Notes: generated by a model from the letters alone, not told the origin. 64,000 bases of DNA from Salmonella enterica subsp. diarizonae (GCF_008692785.1 NZ_VXJV01000009.1:124001-188000); one strand, 5' to 3'; shown: positions 29,833-41,341, counted from the first letter of the stretch. A program made the numbers and translations.

Positions 29833-30942
29833 TTACACCGCGCGGAAGGCGATTTCACCCGGAATCACTTCCCCCTGCCAGTAAAGCTGCGCCGCGACGC
29901 GATCGGCCAGTTCGCGATAGAGCGCGGTAAACTCGCTCTCCGGACGGCTAACCACCGTCGGCGTACCGCGATCGAGATCTTCGCGCAGACTGATATGCAG
30001 CGGCATCTGTCCCAGAAGCTGAGTGTGGTATTTCTCCGCCAACTTCTGCGCGCCGCCCGTGCCGAAGATCGGTTCGTGATGGCCGCAGTTGCTACAAATA
30101 TGCATACTCATATTTTCCACAATGCCGAGCACCGGCACTTCCACCTTCTCGAACATCACGATACCTTTTTTGGCGTCGATCAGCGCGATATCCTGTGGCG
30201 TAGTGACCACGACCGCGCCGGTAACAGGAATGTTCTGCGCCAGCGTTAACTGAATATCCCCGGTTCCCGGCGGCATATCCAGTACCAGATAATCCAGATC
30301 CGGCCACAGCGTCTCCTGCAACATCTGCATCAGCGCCTTACTGGCCATTGGGCCGCGCCATACCATCGCGTTATCGTCAGTCACCAGATAGCCGATCGAG
30401 TTGGTCGCCAGGCCGTGAGACATAATCGGTGCCATATGCGTACCGTCTGGCGATGTCGGGCGCTGATCTTCTGCGCCAAGCATGGTTGGGATCGACGGAC
30501 CGTAAATATCGGCATCAAGAATCCCGACCTTTGCGCCTTCAACCGCTAACGCCAGCGCCAGGTTTACCGCCGTAGACGATTTACCCACCCCGCCTTTACC
30601 GGAACTCACGGCAATGATGTTTTTCACGCCATTAATGCCAGGCTGATTTTTGACGCGTTTCAGCGTCGCAATGTTATACGACAATTTCCAGTCGATCGCT
30701 TTTGCGCCTGTAATACGTAACAGATCGGCGCTGCATTGCTCTTTTAATACCTCAAACGCGCTGTTCCAGACGAACGGCATGACCAGCTCAACGTGCAGCG
30801 TATCGTCCATCCAGGCGACGTGGTGCAACGCCTTAAGCGTGGTGAGGTTATGCTTCAGGGTTGGGTGCTGAAAATTCGCCAGCGTCCCGGCGACCATCGC
30901 TCGCAGAGTATCTGGTGATTTGGCCTGGGATTGTTCGTTCAT
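29833..30942 (-). CDS. apbC: Mrp/ApbC, Fe-S cluster carrier ATPase
   Basis: P-loop ATPase that carries and delivers Fe-S clusters; Salmonella apbC mutants have defects in thiamine synthesis and tricarballylate metabolism. It has 369 residues: an N-terminal MIP18-like domain (1-95), a deviant Walker A SSGKGGVGKSST near residue 115, DMPPGTGD, and the cluster-binding CSNC motif near residue 282. It is divergent from metG across a 164-bp region. Confidence 0.95.
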   Translation of the reverse strand: MNEQSQAKSPDTLRAMVAGTLANFQHPTLKHNLTTLKALHHVAWMDDTLHVELVMPFVWNSAFEVLKEQCSADLLRITGAKAIDWKLSYNIATLKRVKNQPGINGVKNIIAVSSGKGGVGKSSTAVNLALALAVEGAKVGILDADIYGPSIPTMLGAEDQRPTSPDGTHMAPIMSHGLATNSIGYLVTDDNAMVWRGPMASKALMQMLQETLWPDLDYLVLDMPPGTGDIQLTLAQNIPVTGAVVVTTPQDIALIDAKKGIVMFEKVEVPVLGIVENMSMHICSNCGHHEPIFGTGGAQKLAEKYHTQLLGQMPLHISLREDLDRGTPTVVSRPESEFTALYRELADRVAAQLYWQGEVIPGEIAFRAV

Positions 30943-31106
30943 CCCGACTCCTTTTGTAGTTCTGAAAAGTACGATTGTAACTTTGTAGTTTACTCCAGCG
31001 GTAACAATTATTCATTTACGGATAAATGCCCTTATCGCTTGGCGCAGTAATTACCATTTTGGTACTATCAAAGCCCTTTTTTACAACAGAAGAAGTAATA
31101 CCTACT

Positions 31107-33140
31107 ATGACTCAAGTCGCGAAGAAAATTCTGGTAACGTGCGCGCTGCCGTACGCCAACGGCTCTATCCACCTCGGCCATATGCTGGAGCACATCCAAG
31201 CTGATGTCTGGGTCCGTTACCAGCGAATGCGCGGCCACGAGGTTAACTTCATCTGTGCCGATGACGCTCACGGCACGCCGATCATGCTGAAAGCGCAGCA
31301 GCTTGGTATTACGCCGGAGCAAATGATCGGTGAAATGCGCCAGGAGCACCAGACCGATTTTGCCGGTTTTAATATCAGCTATGACAACTATCACTCAACG
31401 CACAGCGATGAGAACCGCGAGCTGTCCGAGCTGATTTATGGTCGCCTGAAAGAGAACGGTTTTATTAAGAACCGTACCATCTCTCAACTCTACGATCCGG
31501 AAAAAGGCATGTTCCTGCCGGACCGCTTTGTGAAAGGCACCTGCCCGAAATGTAAATCTGCGGACCAGTACGGCGATAACTGCGAAGTGTGCGGCGCAAC
31601 TTACAGCCCGACTGAACTTATCGAGCCGAAATCGGTGGTGTCCGGCGCAACGCCGGTAATGCGTGACTCCGAGCACTTTTTCTTTGACCTGCCGTCATTC
31701 AGCGAAATGCTACAGGCGTGGACCCGCAGCGGCGCGCTACAGGAGCAGGTGGCGAATAAAATGCAGGAGTGGTTTGAGTCCGGCCTGCAGCAGTGGGACA
31801 TTTCCCGCGACGCGCCGTATTTTGGTTTCGAAATCCCGAACGCGCCGGGCAAATATTTCTACGTCTGGCTGGACGCGCCGATTGGCTACATGGGCTCCTT
31901 CAAAAATCTGTGCGATAAGCGCGGCGACATGAACAGCTTTGAAGAGTACTGGAAAAAAGACTCCAGTGCCGAGCTATACCACTTCATCGGCAAAGACATC
32001 GTCTATTTCCACAGCCTGTTCTGGCCTGCCATGCTGGAAGGCAGCAACTTCCGTAAGCCGACCAACCTGTTCGTTCACGGCTACGTCACGGTGAACGGCG
32101 CGAAGATGTCCAAATCGCGTGGCACCTTTATTAAGGCCAGCACCTGGCTGAAACACTTTGACGCCGACAGCCTGCGCTATTACTACACCGCGAAGCTCTC
32201 GTCGCGCATTGATGATATCGATCTGAACCTGGAAGACTTTGTCCAGCGCGTCAATGCCGATATCGTCAATAAAGTAGTCAACCTGGCCTCGCGTAACGCC
32301 GGTTTTATCAATAAGCGTTTCGACGGCGTGCTGGCGGCTGAACTGGCCGATCCGCAATTGTATAAAACCTTTACTGACGCCGCTGCGGTGATTGGCGAAG
32401 CATGGGAAAGCCGTGAATTCGGCAAAGCTATCCGTGAGATTATGGCGCTGGCCGACGTCGCTAACCGTTATGTTGACGAGCAAGCGCCGTGGGTGGTTGC
32501 TAAACAGGAAGGCCGCGACGCTGACCTGCAGGCCATTTGTTCCATGGGCATCAACCTGTTCCGCGTGCTGATGACGTATCTGAAACCAGTGCTGCCGACG
32601 CTTTCTGAACGCGTTGAGGCTTTCCTCAACTGCGAACTGAGCTGGGAGGGTATTCAACAGCCGTTGCTGGGCCATAAAATCAACGCCTTCAAGGCGCTGT
32701 ATAACCGCATCGACATGAAGCAGGTCGAAGCGCTGGTCGACGCCTCAAAAGAAGAAGTGAAAGCGGCGGTAGCGCCGGTGACCGGCCCGCTGGCAGACTC
32801 CCCGATTCAGGAAACCATCACCTTTGACGATTTTGCGAAAGTCGATCTGCGCGTGGCGCTGATTGAAAACGCCGAGTTTGTGGAAGGCTCCGACAAATTG
32901 CTGCGTCTGACGCTGGATCTGGGTGGCGAGAAGCGTAACGTCTTCTCCGGCATTCGTTCCGCCTACCCGGACCCGCAGGCGCTGATCGGTCGCCAGACGG
33001 TAATGGTCGCCAACCTCGCGCCGCGCAAAATGCGCTTTGGCGTCTCCGAGGGAATGGTGATGGCGGCAGGCCCTGGCGGGAAAGACATCTTCCTGTTAAG
33101 CCCTGATGACGGCGCAAAGCCTGGCCAGCAGGTGAAATAA
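31107..33140 (+). CDS. metG: MetG, methionyl-tRNA synthetase
   Basis: Class I synthetase of 677 residues from [12 protein letters not shown]. The frame extends 27 codons upstream without conservation. The HIGH motif appears as HLGH near residue 21, the zinc-binding knuckles as CPKC and CEVC near residues 146-162, and KMSKS near residue 333. The C-terminal tRNA-binding domain starts near residue 571 ([11 protein letters not shown]) and provides dimerisation. A strong terminator follows. Confidence 0.98.
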   Translation: MTQVAKKILVTCALPYANGSIHLGHMLEHIQADVWVRYQRMRGHEVNFICADDAHGTPIMLKAQQLGITPEQMIGEMRQEHQTDFAGFNISYDNYHSTHSDENRELSELIYGRLKENGFIKNRTISQLYDPEKGMFLPDRFVKGTCPKCKSADQYGDNCEVCGATYSPTELIEPKSVVSGATPVMRDSEHFFFDLPSFSEMLQAWTRSGALQEQVANKMQEWFESGLQQWDISRDAPYFGFEIPNAPGKYFYVWLDAPIGYMGSFKNLCDKRGDMNSFEEYWKKDSSAELYHFIGKDIVYFHSLFWPAMLEGSNFRKPTNLFVHGYVTVNGAKMSKSRGTFIKASTWLKHFDADSLRYYYTAKLSSRIDDIDLNLEDFVQRVNADIVNKVVNLASRNAGFINKRFDGVLAAELADPQLYKTFTDAAAVIGEAWESREFGKAIREIMALADVANRYVDEQAPWVVAKQEGRDADLQAICSMGINLFRVLMTYLKPVLPTLSERVEAFLNCELSWEGIQQPLLGHKINAFKALYNRIDMKQVEALVDASKEEVKAAVAPVTGPLADSPIQETITFDDFAKVDLRVALIENAEFVEGSDKLLRLTLDLGGEKRNVFSGIRSAYPDPQALIGRQTVMVANLAPRKMRFGVSEGMVMAAGPGGKDIFLLSPDDGAKPGQQVK

Positions 33141-33145
33141 GCAAC

Positions 33146-33171
33146 AAGCCGGGGCATGCCCCGGCTTTTTT
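33146..33171 (+). terminator. metG terminator
   Basis: A continuous palindrome, AGCCGGGGCATGCCCCGGCT, runs into seven T, five bases after the metG stop codon. Confidence 0.9.
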
Positions 33172-33300
33172 ATCAGCTTAGTCCGGCCTGGCATCCACTA
33201 TCGCCCCACCCGCCGCGTTTTAACTTTTTCCTTCATAAGCAATAGCGCTAAGACTCCCTATCCGGACTGCTAAATTGCGCAGGAAAACGTCTCTGTGGAT

Positions 33301-33432
33301 ATGGAAAAAGTGAACTTTAAGGCGTTACAGGGAATTTCAGGGACGATGGCGTCCGGCGATGCCAGTAAGGGTATCGGCATGAAACCGCCCCAGACGCTGC
33401 TGGAAGCCGCTGGTTTTAAAGAAGCGAAATAA
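33301..33432 (+). pseudogene. Possible 3' remnant of a gene lost between metG and yehS
   Basis: A 43-codon frame has protein-like composition (FKALQGISGTMASGD, PPQTLLEAAGFKEAK) and is open back to 33274, with no clear ribosome site. In E. coli the large molR/yehI genes follow metG on this strand, and here the whole yehI-yehR group is absent. I therefore read it as a scar left by a deletion, though a short real gene cannot be excluded. I do not recognise the sequence. Confidence 0.25.
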
Positions 33433-33474
33433 CCGACAGGCGTGCTGACAACGTACATCGTGTCGGCATTGTAT

Positions 33475-33550
33475 TGCCTGATAGCGCTGCGCTGATCAGG
33501 CCTACATTCAGAAACAGCATTTGTAGGCCGGATAAAACACCGACATCGCA
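33475..33550. repeat. REP pair (BIME) before yehS
   Basis: Two facing REP units: TGCCTGATAGCGCTGCGCTG...AGGCCTAC at 33475-33505 and TTGTAGGCCGGATAAAACACC at 33521-33549. They lie between the remnant frame and the 3' end of yehS. Confidence 0.75.
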
Positions 33551-33578
33551 TCACTTCAGACAGAAAAGACAATCCAAC

Positions 33579-34049
33579 TCAGGCTTTCGCCGCGTGTTCA
33601 CGGGCCGCCAGACCACGCAGGAAATAACGCAGAAACTGATCGCCGCATTCGCGGAAGTTCTTATGGTCCGGCGCGCGCATCATAGCGGTGATCTCTGGCA
33701 TCGAGACGCGGAACAACTGACCGGTAAGTATCGCCAGGATATCATCCGTTTTTAGCGAAAAGGCAATACGCAGCTTTTTCAGCACCATATTGTTGTTGAT
33801 ACGGCGTTCCGGCGTCAACGCAGGCGCCGCCTCATCTTTGCCGCGTTTTTCATAAATGAGGCCATTGAGAAATGAGGACAACACGATATCCGGGCAACGC
33901 TGAAAACCCTCTTCCTCTTCTTTGCGCAACCAGACCGTAATCTGCTCCGGTGTAGCATCAACGTTACCCAGCGCCAGGATACGCGCCAGATCGGTATTAT
34001 TAGCTTTTAAAATGTAGCGTACGCTACGCAGAATATCGTTACTCAGCAT
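33579..34049 (-). CDS. yehS: YehS, DUF1456 protein
   Basis: Cytosolic protein of 156 residues from MLSNDILRSVRYIL. It is built from two copies of a DUF1456 helical repeat: the first around LSNDILRSVRYILKANNTDLARIL, the second around NNNMVLKKLRIAFSLKTDDILAIL. No function is established. The frame extends 19 codons into btsR, but the conserved start is at 34049. Same strand as btsSR, so it may be co-transcribed. Confidence 0.88.
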   Translation of the reverse strand: MLSNDILRSVRYILKANNTDLARILALGNVDATPEQITVWLRKEEEEGFQRCPDIVLSSFLNGLIYEKRGKDEAAPALTPERRINNNMVLKKLRIAFSLKTDDILAILTGQLFRVSMPEITAMMRAPDHKNFRECGDQFLRYFLRGLAAREHAAKA

Positions 34050-34095
34050 GAGGCCTTCGGTCGTTTCTATGGCAAAACGATATTCTAACAGTCTT

Positions 34096-34815
34096 TTACA
34101 GGCCAATCGCCTCTTTTAAACTTTTTAGATAGCGACGGCTTACCGGAACCGTCAGGCCGTTGCGTAAAATCAGCTCTGCCTGCCCATTATCCTCCAGCCG
34201 AATTTCCTGCAAATGGGCCATATTTACCAGAAACTGACGATGACAACGCAGTAGCGGCGTCCGGCTTTCCAGCGTGCGCAGCGTCAGCTCGGTAAACCCC
34301 TCTTTCCCTTCACTGCTGGTAACATAAACGCCGCTCATACGGCTACTGACAAAGGCAACATCATCCATTTGCAATAAATAGATCCGACTGTGTCCGGTAC
34401 AGGGAATGAATTTAAGCGCCTGCTGGTTTTCCGGCAACAACGAAACATCCTGTTTACTGCGTTCCTGACGCAGACGATGTAGCGTTTTCTCCAGCCGTTT
34501 CTCTTCTATCGGCTTGAGCAGATAATCAAAAGCGTGTTCTTCAAAGGCTTTGATGGCGTATTCATCAAATGCGGTCAAAAAAACAATATACGGGCGATGT
34601 TCCGGATCAAGCATGCCGACCATCTCCAGTCCACTGATACGCGGCATCTGAATATCCAGAAACAGCACATCAGGTCGCAACTTATGTACCGCGCCAATCG
34701 CTTCTACCGCGTTCGCACACTCCCCCACAATCTCAATGTCATCCTGCCCCTGAAGCAGAATCCGCAGATTTTCCCGCGCTAACGGCTCATCATCCACAAT
34801 CAGCACTTTAATCAT
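34096..34815 (-). CDS. btsR: BtsR (YehT), LytTR response regulator
   Basis: Response regulator of the pyruvate-sensing BtsSR system, which induces the pyruvate transporter gene btsT (yjiY). It has 239 residues: a receiver domain with phospho-acceptor Asp54 ([12 protein letters not shown]) and Lys in [10 protein letters not shown], and a LytTR DNA-binding domain from about residue 137 ([24 protein letters not shown]). It overlaps btsS by four bases. Confidence 0.95.
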   Translation of the reverse strand: MIKVLIVDDEPLARENLRILLQGQDDIEIVGECANAVEAIGAVHKLRPDVLFLDIQMPRISGLEMVGMLDPEHRPYIVFLTAFDEYAIKAFEEHAFDYLLKPIEEKRLEKTLHRLRQERSKQDVSLLPENQQALKFIPCTGHSRIYLLQMDDVAFVSSRMSGVYVTSSEGKEGFTELTLRTLESRTPLLRCHRQFLVNMAHLQEIRLEDNGQAELILRNGLTVPVSRRYLKSLKEAIGL

Positions 34816-36497
34816 GCGTCCTCCTCCAGTGGAAGTCGTAATGTAATTCGGGTAAGGCAGTCCGGCTCGCAGGCCACGCTAATGCCATAATCATCGCCAA
34901 AGTGTTCGCGCAGACGTTTATCCACCAGACTCATCCCCAGCCCGCAACTGCTGGCGGAAGGCTGATACAGCCCCGCATTATCTTCAATATCTAACATCAA
35001 ATGCTGCCCTTCGCGCCGGGCGCGAATAGCAACATTGCCAGTATCAAGCAGTTGCGACGTGCCATGTTTAATAGCGTTCTCAACAATCGGCTGTAACGTA
35101 AACGCAGGCAATTTCTGACGTGAAAGCGTCGGTGGCACATCAAGCTGAACCTGCAAACGCGACTGAAAACGCGCTTTTTCAATTTGCAGATAAGCGTTCA
35201 CGTGTTCAATTTCATCAGCCAGCGTGACGATTTCCGACGGGCGTTTTAAATTTTTGCGAAAAAAGGTCGAAAGGTACTGCACCAGTTGGCTGGCCTGTTC
35301 GCTGTCGCGGCGAATCACCGCTTTAATGGTATTCAGCGCGTTAAACAGAAAATGCGGATTCACCTGCGCGTGCAACAGCTTGATCTCTGACTGCGTCAGC
35401 AGCGCCTTCTGCCGTTCATACTGCCCGGCCAGGATCTGCGCGGATAAAAGCTGCGCAATACCCTCCCCCAGAGTGCGGTTAATTGAGCTGAACAGTCGGT
35501 TTTTCGCTTCGTACAATTTAATGGTGCCCATTACTCGCTGATTTTCGCCACGCAGCGGGATCACCAGCGTCGAACCGAGTTTACACTGCGGGTGTAGCGA
35601 ACAGCGATACGGCACTTCGTTGCCATCAGCATAAACCACCTCTCCGGTTTCAATCGCTTTCAGCGTATAACCTGATGAAATGGGTTTTCCCGGTAGATGG
35701 TGATCGTCGCCAATACCAGTAAAAGCCAGCAGTTTTTCGCGATCGGTGATGGCGACGGCGCCGATATCCAGCTCCTGATATAACACCTGCGCCACCTTCA
35801 TACTGTTCACTTCGTTAAATCCCTGACGCAGAATCCCCTCTGTTGACGCGGCGACCTTCAGCGCGGTAGCAGAAAATGCCGAGGTATATTTTTCAAACAT
35901 GGCGCGCTTATCGAGCAAAATACGCATGAACAGCGCGGCGCCGACGGTATTCGTCACCATCATCGGCGCGGCAATATTACTGACCAGATGCAGGGCATCG
36001 TCAAACGGCCGGGCTATCAGTAAAATGATCAGCATCTGCACCAGTTCGGCAACACACGTAATCGCTCCCGCCGTCAGCGGGCTAAACACTTTGTCCGGGC
36101 GTCCGCGACGTATGAGAACGCTGTGTACCAATCCGCCCAGCAGCCCTTCGACGATGGTGGAAATCATACAGCTCAGCGCCGTCATACCGCCCATAGAATA
36201 CCGATGTAACCCACCGGTCAGACCGACCAGCCCACCGACGATCGGCCCGCCCAGCAGGCCGCCCATCACCGCGCCAATCGCGCGGGTATTGGCAATCGAA
36301 TCTTCGATATGCAGCCCAAAATAAGTGCCCATAATGCAGAAGATAGAAAACGTGACGTAACACAGAAGTTTGTGCGGCAGACGAACCGTGACCTGCATAA
36401 GCGGGATAAACAGGCGCGTTTTGCTCATTAGCCACGCAATGACCAAAAACACGCACATCTGCTGAAGCAGCAGCAACACCAGATTAAACTCGTACAT
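34812..36497 (-). CDS. btsS: BtsS (YehU), pyruvate receptor histidine kinase
   Basis: LytS-type sensor kinase of 561 residues. The 5TM-LytS membrane domain fills about residues 1-190 ([19 protein letters not shown]). A GAF-like region follows ([20 protein letters not shown]), then the His kinase domain with [14 protein letters not shown] carrying the phosphorylated His, and ATPase motifs ([15 protein letters not shown]). In E. coli it binds extracellular pyruvate with high affinity. I placed the start at 36497 ([13 protein letters not shown]) by homology; the frame continues 34 codons upstream and the ribosome site at 36497 is weak. Confidence 0.93.
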   Translation of the reverse strand: MYEFNLVLLLLQQMCVFLVIAWLMSKTRLFIPLMQVTVRLPHKLLCYVTFSIFCIMGTYFGLHIEDSIANTRAIGAVMGGLLGGPIVGGLVGLTGGLHRYSMGGMTALSCMISTIVEGLLGGLVHSVLIRRGRPDKVFSPLTAGAITCVAELVQMLIILLIARPFDDALHLVSNIAAPMMVTNTVGAALFMRILLDKRAMFEKYTSAFSATALKVAASTEGILRQGFNEVNSMKVAQVLYQELDIGAVAITDREKLLAFTGIGDDHHLPGKPISSGYTLKAIETGEVVYADGNEVPYRCSLHPQCKLGSTLVIPLRGENQRVMGTIKLYEAKNRLFSSINRTLGEGIAQLLSAQILAGQYERQKALLTQSEIKLLHAQVNPHFLFNALNTIKAVIRRDSEQASQLVQYLSTFFRKNLKRPSEIVTLADEIEHVNAYLQIEKARFQSRLQVQLDVPPTLSRQKLPAFTLQPIVENAIKHGTSQLLDTGNVAIRARREGQHLMLDIEDNAGLYQPSASSCGLGMSLVDKRLREHFGDDYGISVACEPDCLTRITLRLPLEEDA

Positions 36498-36719
36498 ACC
36501 CGCAAACCACACTTCAATTAAAAGCGCGTAACATACATTGAGTACGATTAACTTTCTTTGAACTGTTGCATAAAAATATGAATTCGTGAGTACGATCACT
36601 TAAACGCCCCGCCGCGACCTGCTACCTGCCGTTTTAGTGCATAAAAAACAGGCAAAACTTCCTGGTTCGTAAAAGAGCGTCTAAAGTTAAACCGGGACCG
36701 CGCGAGCAAGGGTGAAACG

Positions 36720-37451
36720 ATGGCGCTTTACACAATTGGTGAAGTGGCTTTGCTTTGTGATATCAATCCTGTCACGTTGCGCGCGTGGCAGAGACGTTAT
36801 GGACTTTTAAAACCACAGCGAACGGATGGCGGTCACCGCCTGTTTAACGATGCCGATATCGACAGAATCCGCGAAATCAAGCGCTGGATAGATAACGGCG
36901 TTCAGGTCAGCAAAGTCAAAGTGCTGCTCAGTAGCGACAGTAGCGAACAACCTAACGGCTGGCGCGAACAGCAGGAGATCCTGCTGCACTACCTGCAAAG
37001 CAGTAATCTGCACAGTTTACGGTTATGGGTCAAAGAACGCGGTCAGGATTATCCAGCCCAGACATTGACCACTAACCTGTTCGTCCCGCTGCGGCGACGA
37101 TTACAGTGCCAACAACCCGCCCTTCAGGCGCTGCTCGGCATTCTTGACGGTATCCTGATCAATTATATTGCGCTCTGCCTGGCATCTGCGCGTAAGAAAC
37201 AGGGAAAAGATGCGCTGGTGATCGGCTGGAATATCCATGATACCACCCGCCTGTGGCTGGAAGGTTGGGTCGCCAGCCAACAGGGATGGCGTATCGACGT
37301 GCTGGCGCACTCGCTTAGCCAGCTCCGCCCGGAACTGTTTGACGGCAAGACGCTACTGGTATGGTGCGGAGAAAACCAGACGCTGGCGCAACAGCAGCAA
37401 CTCTCGGCATGGCGCGCCCAGGGGCGCGACATTCATCCCCTTGGCGCTTAA
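36720..37451 (+). CDS. mlrA: MlrA, MerR-like activator of curli and biofilm
   Basis: Regulator of 243 residues required for csgD expression, and so for curli and cellulose. The N-terminal MerR winged helix has YTIGEVALLCDINPVTLRAW and RTDGGHRLFNDADI. The C-terminal domain resembles a B12-binding/PAS-like ligand domain (LVIGWNIHDTT) but lacks a cobalamin DxH motif. It is divergent from btsSR. Confidence 0.95.
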   Translation: MALYTIGEVALLCDINPVTLRAWQRRYGLLKPQRTDGGHRLFNDADIDRIREIKRWIDNGVQVSKVKVLLSSDSSEQPNGWREQQEILLHYLQSSNLHSLRLWVKERGQDYPAQTLTTNLFVPLRRRLQCQQPALQALLGILDGILINYIALCLASARKKQGKDALVIGWNIHDTTRLWLEGWVASQQGWRIDVLAHSLSQLRPELFDGKTLLVWCGENQTLAQQQQLSAWRAQGRDIHPLGA

Positions 37452-37510
37452 ACAGCAGCTAACAAATTCGCTTTAATGTATACTCCTTTTATTAACATAA
37501 GGAGTACATA

Positions 37511-37618
37511 ATGCGCGTAGCGAAAATCGGGGTGATCGCACTTTTCCTGCTGATGGCTATCGGCGGTATCGGCGGCGTGATGCTGGCAGGTTACAGCTTT
37601 ATTTTGCGTGCCGGGTAA
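37511..37618 (+). CDS. yohO: YohO, small membrane protein
   Basis: A 35-residue single-helix protein ([20 protein letters not shown] through FILRAG), nearly identical to E. coli YohO. AAGGAG lies nine bases before the ATG, and an extended -10 (TGTATACT, 37477-37484) lies upstream. The function is unknown. Its last 20 bases overlap the 3' end of yehW on the other strand. Confidence 0.9.
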   Translation: MRVAKIGVIALFLLMAIGGIGGVMLAGYSFILRAG

Positions 37619-38330
37619 GCGCGCGCGTCAGCCTTTCAAACAGGCGATCGATAATGATCGCCGCCAGCGCCACCAGCACCGCCCCCTGGATAACATAGGC
37701 CGTATTAAATCCGCTAAGCCCGATAATGATCGGCGTGCCTAACGTACTGGCCCCCACCGTTGAAGCGATGGTCGCCGTACCAATATTGATAATCACCGAG
37801 GTGCGGATGCCCGCCAGAATCACCGGCGTGGCCAGCGGCAGCTCAACCTGATACAACTGTTGGCGACGGCTCATTCCCATACCGCTGGCAACACTCATCA
37901 CGCTGGCAGGCACCGCGCCCAGTCCCGCCAGGGTCGCCTGCAGGATGGGCAACACCCCGTACAGGATCAAGGCGATAATTGCCGGTTGCTGACCAAAACC
38001 CATGACGGGTACCGCGATCGCCAGCACCGCGACCGGCGGAAAGGTCTGGCCGACGGCGGCGATAGTCTCCACCAGGGGACGAAACTCTTTCCCACTTTCT
38101 CGCGTGACCGCAATCCCTGCGCCGACACCCGCCACGATGGCAAACAGACTTGAGATGCCCACCAACCAGAAATGGGCGAGCGCGAGGGCGGCAAAACTCT
38201 CCTGTTGGTAGACCGGGCGCGGCAAATCGGGAAACAGCGCGCCGAAGAGCGGCTGGCTATAAGGCAATCCAAACAGCAGAAGCAAGAACAGAACAATAAG
38301 CCAGAGAAGCGGATCACACAGGCGTTTCAC
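37599..38330 (-). CDS. yehW: YehW, ABC transporter permease for osmoprotectants
   Basis: Membrane permease of 243 residues with about six helices and the permease loop motif ([27 protein letters not shown]). It belongs to the OpuC/ProW type. It works with YehX, YehY and YehZ; in E. coli the system is a low-affinity, RpoS-controlled glycine betaine importer. It overlaps yehX by 17 bases. Confidence 0.93.
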   Translation of the reverse strand: MKRLCDPLLWLIVLFLLLLFGLPYSQPLFGALFPDLPRPVYQQESFAALALAHFWLVGISSLFAIVAGVGAGIAVTRESGKEFRPLVETIAAVGQTFPPVAVLAIAVPVMGFGQQPAIIALILYGVLPILQATLAGLGAVPASVMSVASGMGMSRRQQLYQVELPLATPVILAGIRTSVIINIGTATIASTVGASTLGTPIIIGLSGFNTAYVIQGAVLVALAAIIIDRLFERLTRALTRHAK

Positions 38331-39261
38331 GGGGGGACGTCTCCGAAAGCAGATCGCGGAAATGGAGCGTACCGCAGGGCTCGCCCTGCTGATTCACCAC
38401 CGGCAGGACGTCGCACCGACGGGCGACAAACATCGATAGCGCATCGCGTAGCGTCATCTCTTCCACCAGCCCGTCGCCGCTGAGCTGTTCATGCCGGCGT
38501 ACATAATCGCCTACGCTACGTAACGAAAGCAGTCTTACGCCCAGCTCGCTGCGGCCAAAAAACGCCTGCACGAAATCATTTTCCGGCGAGGTCAGCATAG
38601 AAAGCGGCGATCCCTGTTGGATAACGTTGCCGCCGTCCATCAGCACCAGATGGTCGGCGAGGCGTAACGCCTCGTCGATATCGTGCGTCACCAGTACGAT
38701 GGTGCGTCCCAGCAGTCGATGGATACGAGTCATTTCCTGCTGTAATGCGCCGCGCGTCACCGGATCAAGCGCGCCGAAAGGTTCGTCCATCAGCAACACC
38801 TGCGGATCGGCAGCCAACGCGCGCGCGACGCCGACCCGCTGCTGTTGCCCGCCGGAAAGCTGATGCGGATAGCGATCGCGCAGCGCACTTTCCAGACCTA
38901 ATAATGCCATCAGTTCGTCAATACGATCGTTAATCCGCGCACACGACCACTTTTGTAGTTGCGGCACGGTGGCAATATTTTGCGCCACCGTCCAGTGGGG
39001 AAAAAGGCCGATAGACTGAATGGCATAGCCCATGCGACGGCGCAGTTCAAGCACCGGCAGGCTGCGGATCTCTTCTCCGGCAAAACGGATCGTTCCGCTA
39101 TCATGCTCTACCAGTCGGTTAATCATCTTCAGCGTGGTCGATTTCCCCGAACCGGAGGTACCAATCAACACCGAAAAGCTGCCTTCGCTAAAGTGCAAAT
39201 TGAGGTCGCTGACTGCCTGTTGATCGCCGAAGGTTTTACTGACATGGTTAAATTCAATCAT
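38314..39261 (-). CDS. yehX: YehX, ATPase of the osmoprotectant ABC transporter
   Basis: 315-residue ATPase. Walker A is GTSGSGKST near residue 34, the signature LSGGQQQR near residue 132, Walker [13 protein letters not shown], and the switch His sits in VLVTHD. A CBS-type tail follows from about residue 250 ([25 protein letters not shown]), as in ProV/OpuCA, which sense ionic strength. It overlaps yehY by eight bases. Confidence 0.94.
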   Translation of the reverse strand: MIEFNHVSKTFGDQQAVSDLNLHFSEGSFSVLIGTSGSGKSTTLKMINRLVEHDSGTIRFAGEEIRSLPVLELRRRMGYAIQSIGLFPHWTVAQNIATVPQLQKWSCARINDRIDELMALLGLESALRDRYPHQLSGGQQQRVGVARALAADPQVLLMDEPFGALDPVTRGALQQEMTRIHRLLGRTIVLVTHDIDEALRLADHLVLMDGGNVIQQGSPLSMLTSPENDFVQAFFGRSELGVRLLSLRSVGDYVRRHEQLSGDGLVEEMTLRDALSMFVARRCDVLPVVNQQGEPCGTLHFRDLLSETSPRETPV

Positions 39262-40420
39262 CGGTTGCTCCCTTCAGAAACGCGATCCCTAAATCAAACA
39301 GCGCGTCGATCACTACCGCCAGCGCAATCACCGGAATGACGCCCAACAAGACTAAATCAATGGCGCTGCTCAATAGCCCCTGAAACACCAGCGCGCCGAA
39401 GCCTCCCGCGCCAATCAGCGCGGCGACGACGGCCATTCCCACTGTCTGTACCATTACTACCCGCAGGCTACGTAAAAAGACCGGCAGCGCCAGCGGCAGT
39501 TGCACATGCCTGAAGCGCTGACCGCTGCTCATCCCCATCGCTCTTGCGCTCTCCAGCGCATCGCGCGACACCTGGTTGAGCCCGGCGACCACACCGCGCA
39601 CCAGCGGCAATAACGCATAGAGCACCAGCGCTATCAGCGCAGGCGTCATGCCGGTTCCCGCGACGCCGAATGTGGCAAGCCACGGAAACTGTTTCACCAG
39701 TCCGGCCAACGGCGCAATCAGCAGGCCAAACAGCGCAACGGAAGGAATGGTCTGGATCACATTCAGTACGGTAAACACCGGCCCCTGGCGCGAGGCGGAA
39801 AAATAACACCAGACGCCCAACGGCAGCCCGATCGCCAGCGCCGGCAGCACCGTGCCCGCCAGTAACATCAAATGTTGCACCAGCGCGGCATCGAAAACAT
39901 CCTGGCGATTGGTATACTCTTTCAGAAGCGAGAGGTTGTCGAACGTGCCTGAAAACAGCAGCGCCAGCGGTACAATGACAATTTGCGCGTGCAGCAACCA
40001 GCGCCACAGCGGCCCAACGGTAATACGGCGGATCGCATCGCTACAGGCCAGCAGCGTCAGACCAAGGCCGAGCCACAATCCGCTTCCCAGACTGGTGCGC
40101 GCCAGCGGACTGCCCTCCTGCGCCAACTGCGTCGCCGCCCTGCCGACGCCCCACAGCATGACAATGAAGAGCGTCTGCGCCACCATCAGCGTCAGTACGC
40201 TGCCGCGTTTACCGGGTACAAAGCACAGCGTAAACAGCGCGCATCCCGCGCCAGTCAGCATCCAGATGGTCGCCGGCCAGATCTCCCATAACTGGCGCCC
40301 CTCGCCGCTCACCAGACGATTCGGGGCGTAATTAATGAAAGGCAGCGCGACAGCAAGCAGGGTCAGAACAACCAACAGCAACAGCACACGATTAACCGTG
40401 ATTTTGGCAACGTCACTCAC
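39254..40420 (-). CDS. yehY: YehY, ABC transporter permease for osmoprotectants
   Basis: Longer permease of 388 residues. An N-terminal extension of several helices precedes the ProW-like core, which carries [25 protein letters not shown]. Two different permeases (YehY and YehW) in one importer is characteristic of this group. The gap to yehZ is three bases. Confidence 0.93.
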   Translation of the reverse strand: MSDVAKITVNRVLLLLVVLTLLAVALPFINYAPNRLVSGEGRQLWEIWPATIWMLTGAGCALFTLCFVPGKRGSVLTLMVAQTLFIVMLWGVGRAATQLAQEGSPLARTSLGSGLWLGLGLTLLACSDAIRRITVGPLWRWLLHAQIVIVPLALLFSGTFDNLSLLKEYTNRQDVFDAALVQHLMLLAGTVLPALAIGLPLGVWCYFSASRQGPVFTVLNVIQTIPSVALFGLLIAPLAGLVKQFPWLATFGVAGTGMTPALIALVLYALLPLVRGVVAGLNQVSRDALESARAMGMSSGQRFRHVQLPLALPVFLRSLRVVMVQTVGMAVVAALIGAGGFGALVFQGLLSSAIDLVLLGVIPVIALAVVIDALFDLGIAFLKGATDD

Positions 40421-40423
40421 AGA

Positions 40424-41341
40424 TTACTTCACCCACCCTTTTTGTCGGAGGTAATCTGCGGCGACTTTTTTCGCATCCAGTCCTTCTACGGCGATTTTGG
40501 CGTTCAACTGTTGCAGCGTTTTCTCATCAAGGCTGGCGAAAACGGGTTGCAGCCAGTCGGCTATCTGCGGATAGGCCTGCAATACCGATTCACGCACTAC
40601 CGGCGCGGGCGCATAGATAGGCTGGACGCCTTTCGGGTCGCTCAGGGTTTGCAGACCCAGCGCGGCGACCGGGCCGTCGGTACCATACGCCATCGCGGCG
40701 TTAACGCCGGATGTTTGTTGCGCGGCGGCTTTGATCGTTACCGCCGTATCGCCGCCCGCCAGCGACAATAGCTGGTTCTGATTCAAGGTAAAATCATAGG
40801 CTTTTTCAAATGCCGGTAGCGCATCCGCCCGTTCGATAAATTCCGCAGACGCCGCCAGTTTAAAAGTGCCGCCCTCTTTCAGATAACGGCTGAGATCGGC
40901 AAGCGAGGAGAGTTTATTTTTTTCAGCGATGTCCTGGCGTACCGCTATGGTCCAGGTGTTGTTTGCCGGCGCAGGCGTCAACCAGACCAGCTTATTCTGC
41001 TCCGCATCCTGTTTTTTGACTTTCTCAAAGCCTTGCTTTGCATTCTTCCATGCCGGATCGTTTTCATCTTTAAAAAAGAACGCCCCGTTACCGGTGTATT
41101 CCGGATAGATATCCAGCTCTCCGGCGGTAATTGCGCCACGAACGACTGGCGTCGTCCCGAGCTGAATTTTATTGACCGTTTTAACGCCGTGGCCTTCCAG
41201 TACCTGCAAAATCATGTTGCCGAGCAGCGCGCCTTCGGTATCAATCTTTGACCCGACCGTCACGGGCGATGCCGCCTGTAGAGGTAAACTCACCGTCGCC
41301 AGCAACGCCAGCGAACTTACCCATAGCTTTGTGATCGTCAT
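40424..41341 (-). CDS. yehZ: YehZ (OsmF), periplasmic osmoprotectant-binding protein
   Basis: Substrate-binding protein of 305 residues with signal peptide SSLALLATVSLPLQA cleaved before ASPVTVGSK. Conserved features of the OpuC binding proteins are GSKIDTEGALLGNMI and LDIYPEYTGNGAFF. First gene of yehZYXW. The group includes weak-binding members with an altered aromatic cage, but I cannot judge the cage from sequence alone. Confidence 0.94.
   Translation of the reverse strand: MTITKLWVSSLALLATVSLPLQAASPVTVGSKIDTEGALLGNMILQVLEGHGVKTVNKIQLGTTPVVRGAITAGELDIYPEYTGNGAFFFKDENDPAWKNAKQGFEKVKKQDAEQNKLVWLTPAPANNTWTIAVRQDIAEKNKLSSLADLSRYLKEGGTFKLAASAEFIERADALPAFEKAYDFTLNQNQLLSLAGGDTAVTIKAAAQQTSGVNAAMAYGTDGPVAALGLQTLSDPKGVQPIYAPAPVVRESVLQAYPQIADWLQPVFASLDEKTLQQLNAKIAVEGLDAKKVAADYLRQKGWVK

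Noticed and set aside
30943-31106. 27-codon N-terminal extension of metG
   Set aside because: The E. coli start MTQVAKK at 31107 gives the exact family length; the extension is promoter DNA shared with mrp.
33270-33572. 100-codon minus frame between metG and yehS
   Set aside because: It reads through the REP pair and the remnant frame on the other strand; no ribosome site.
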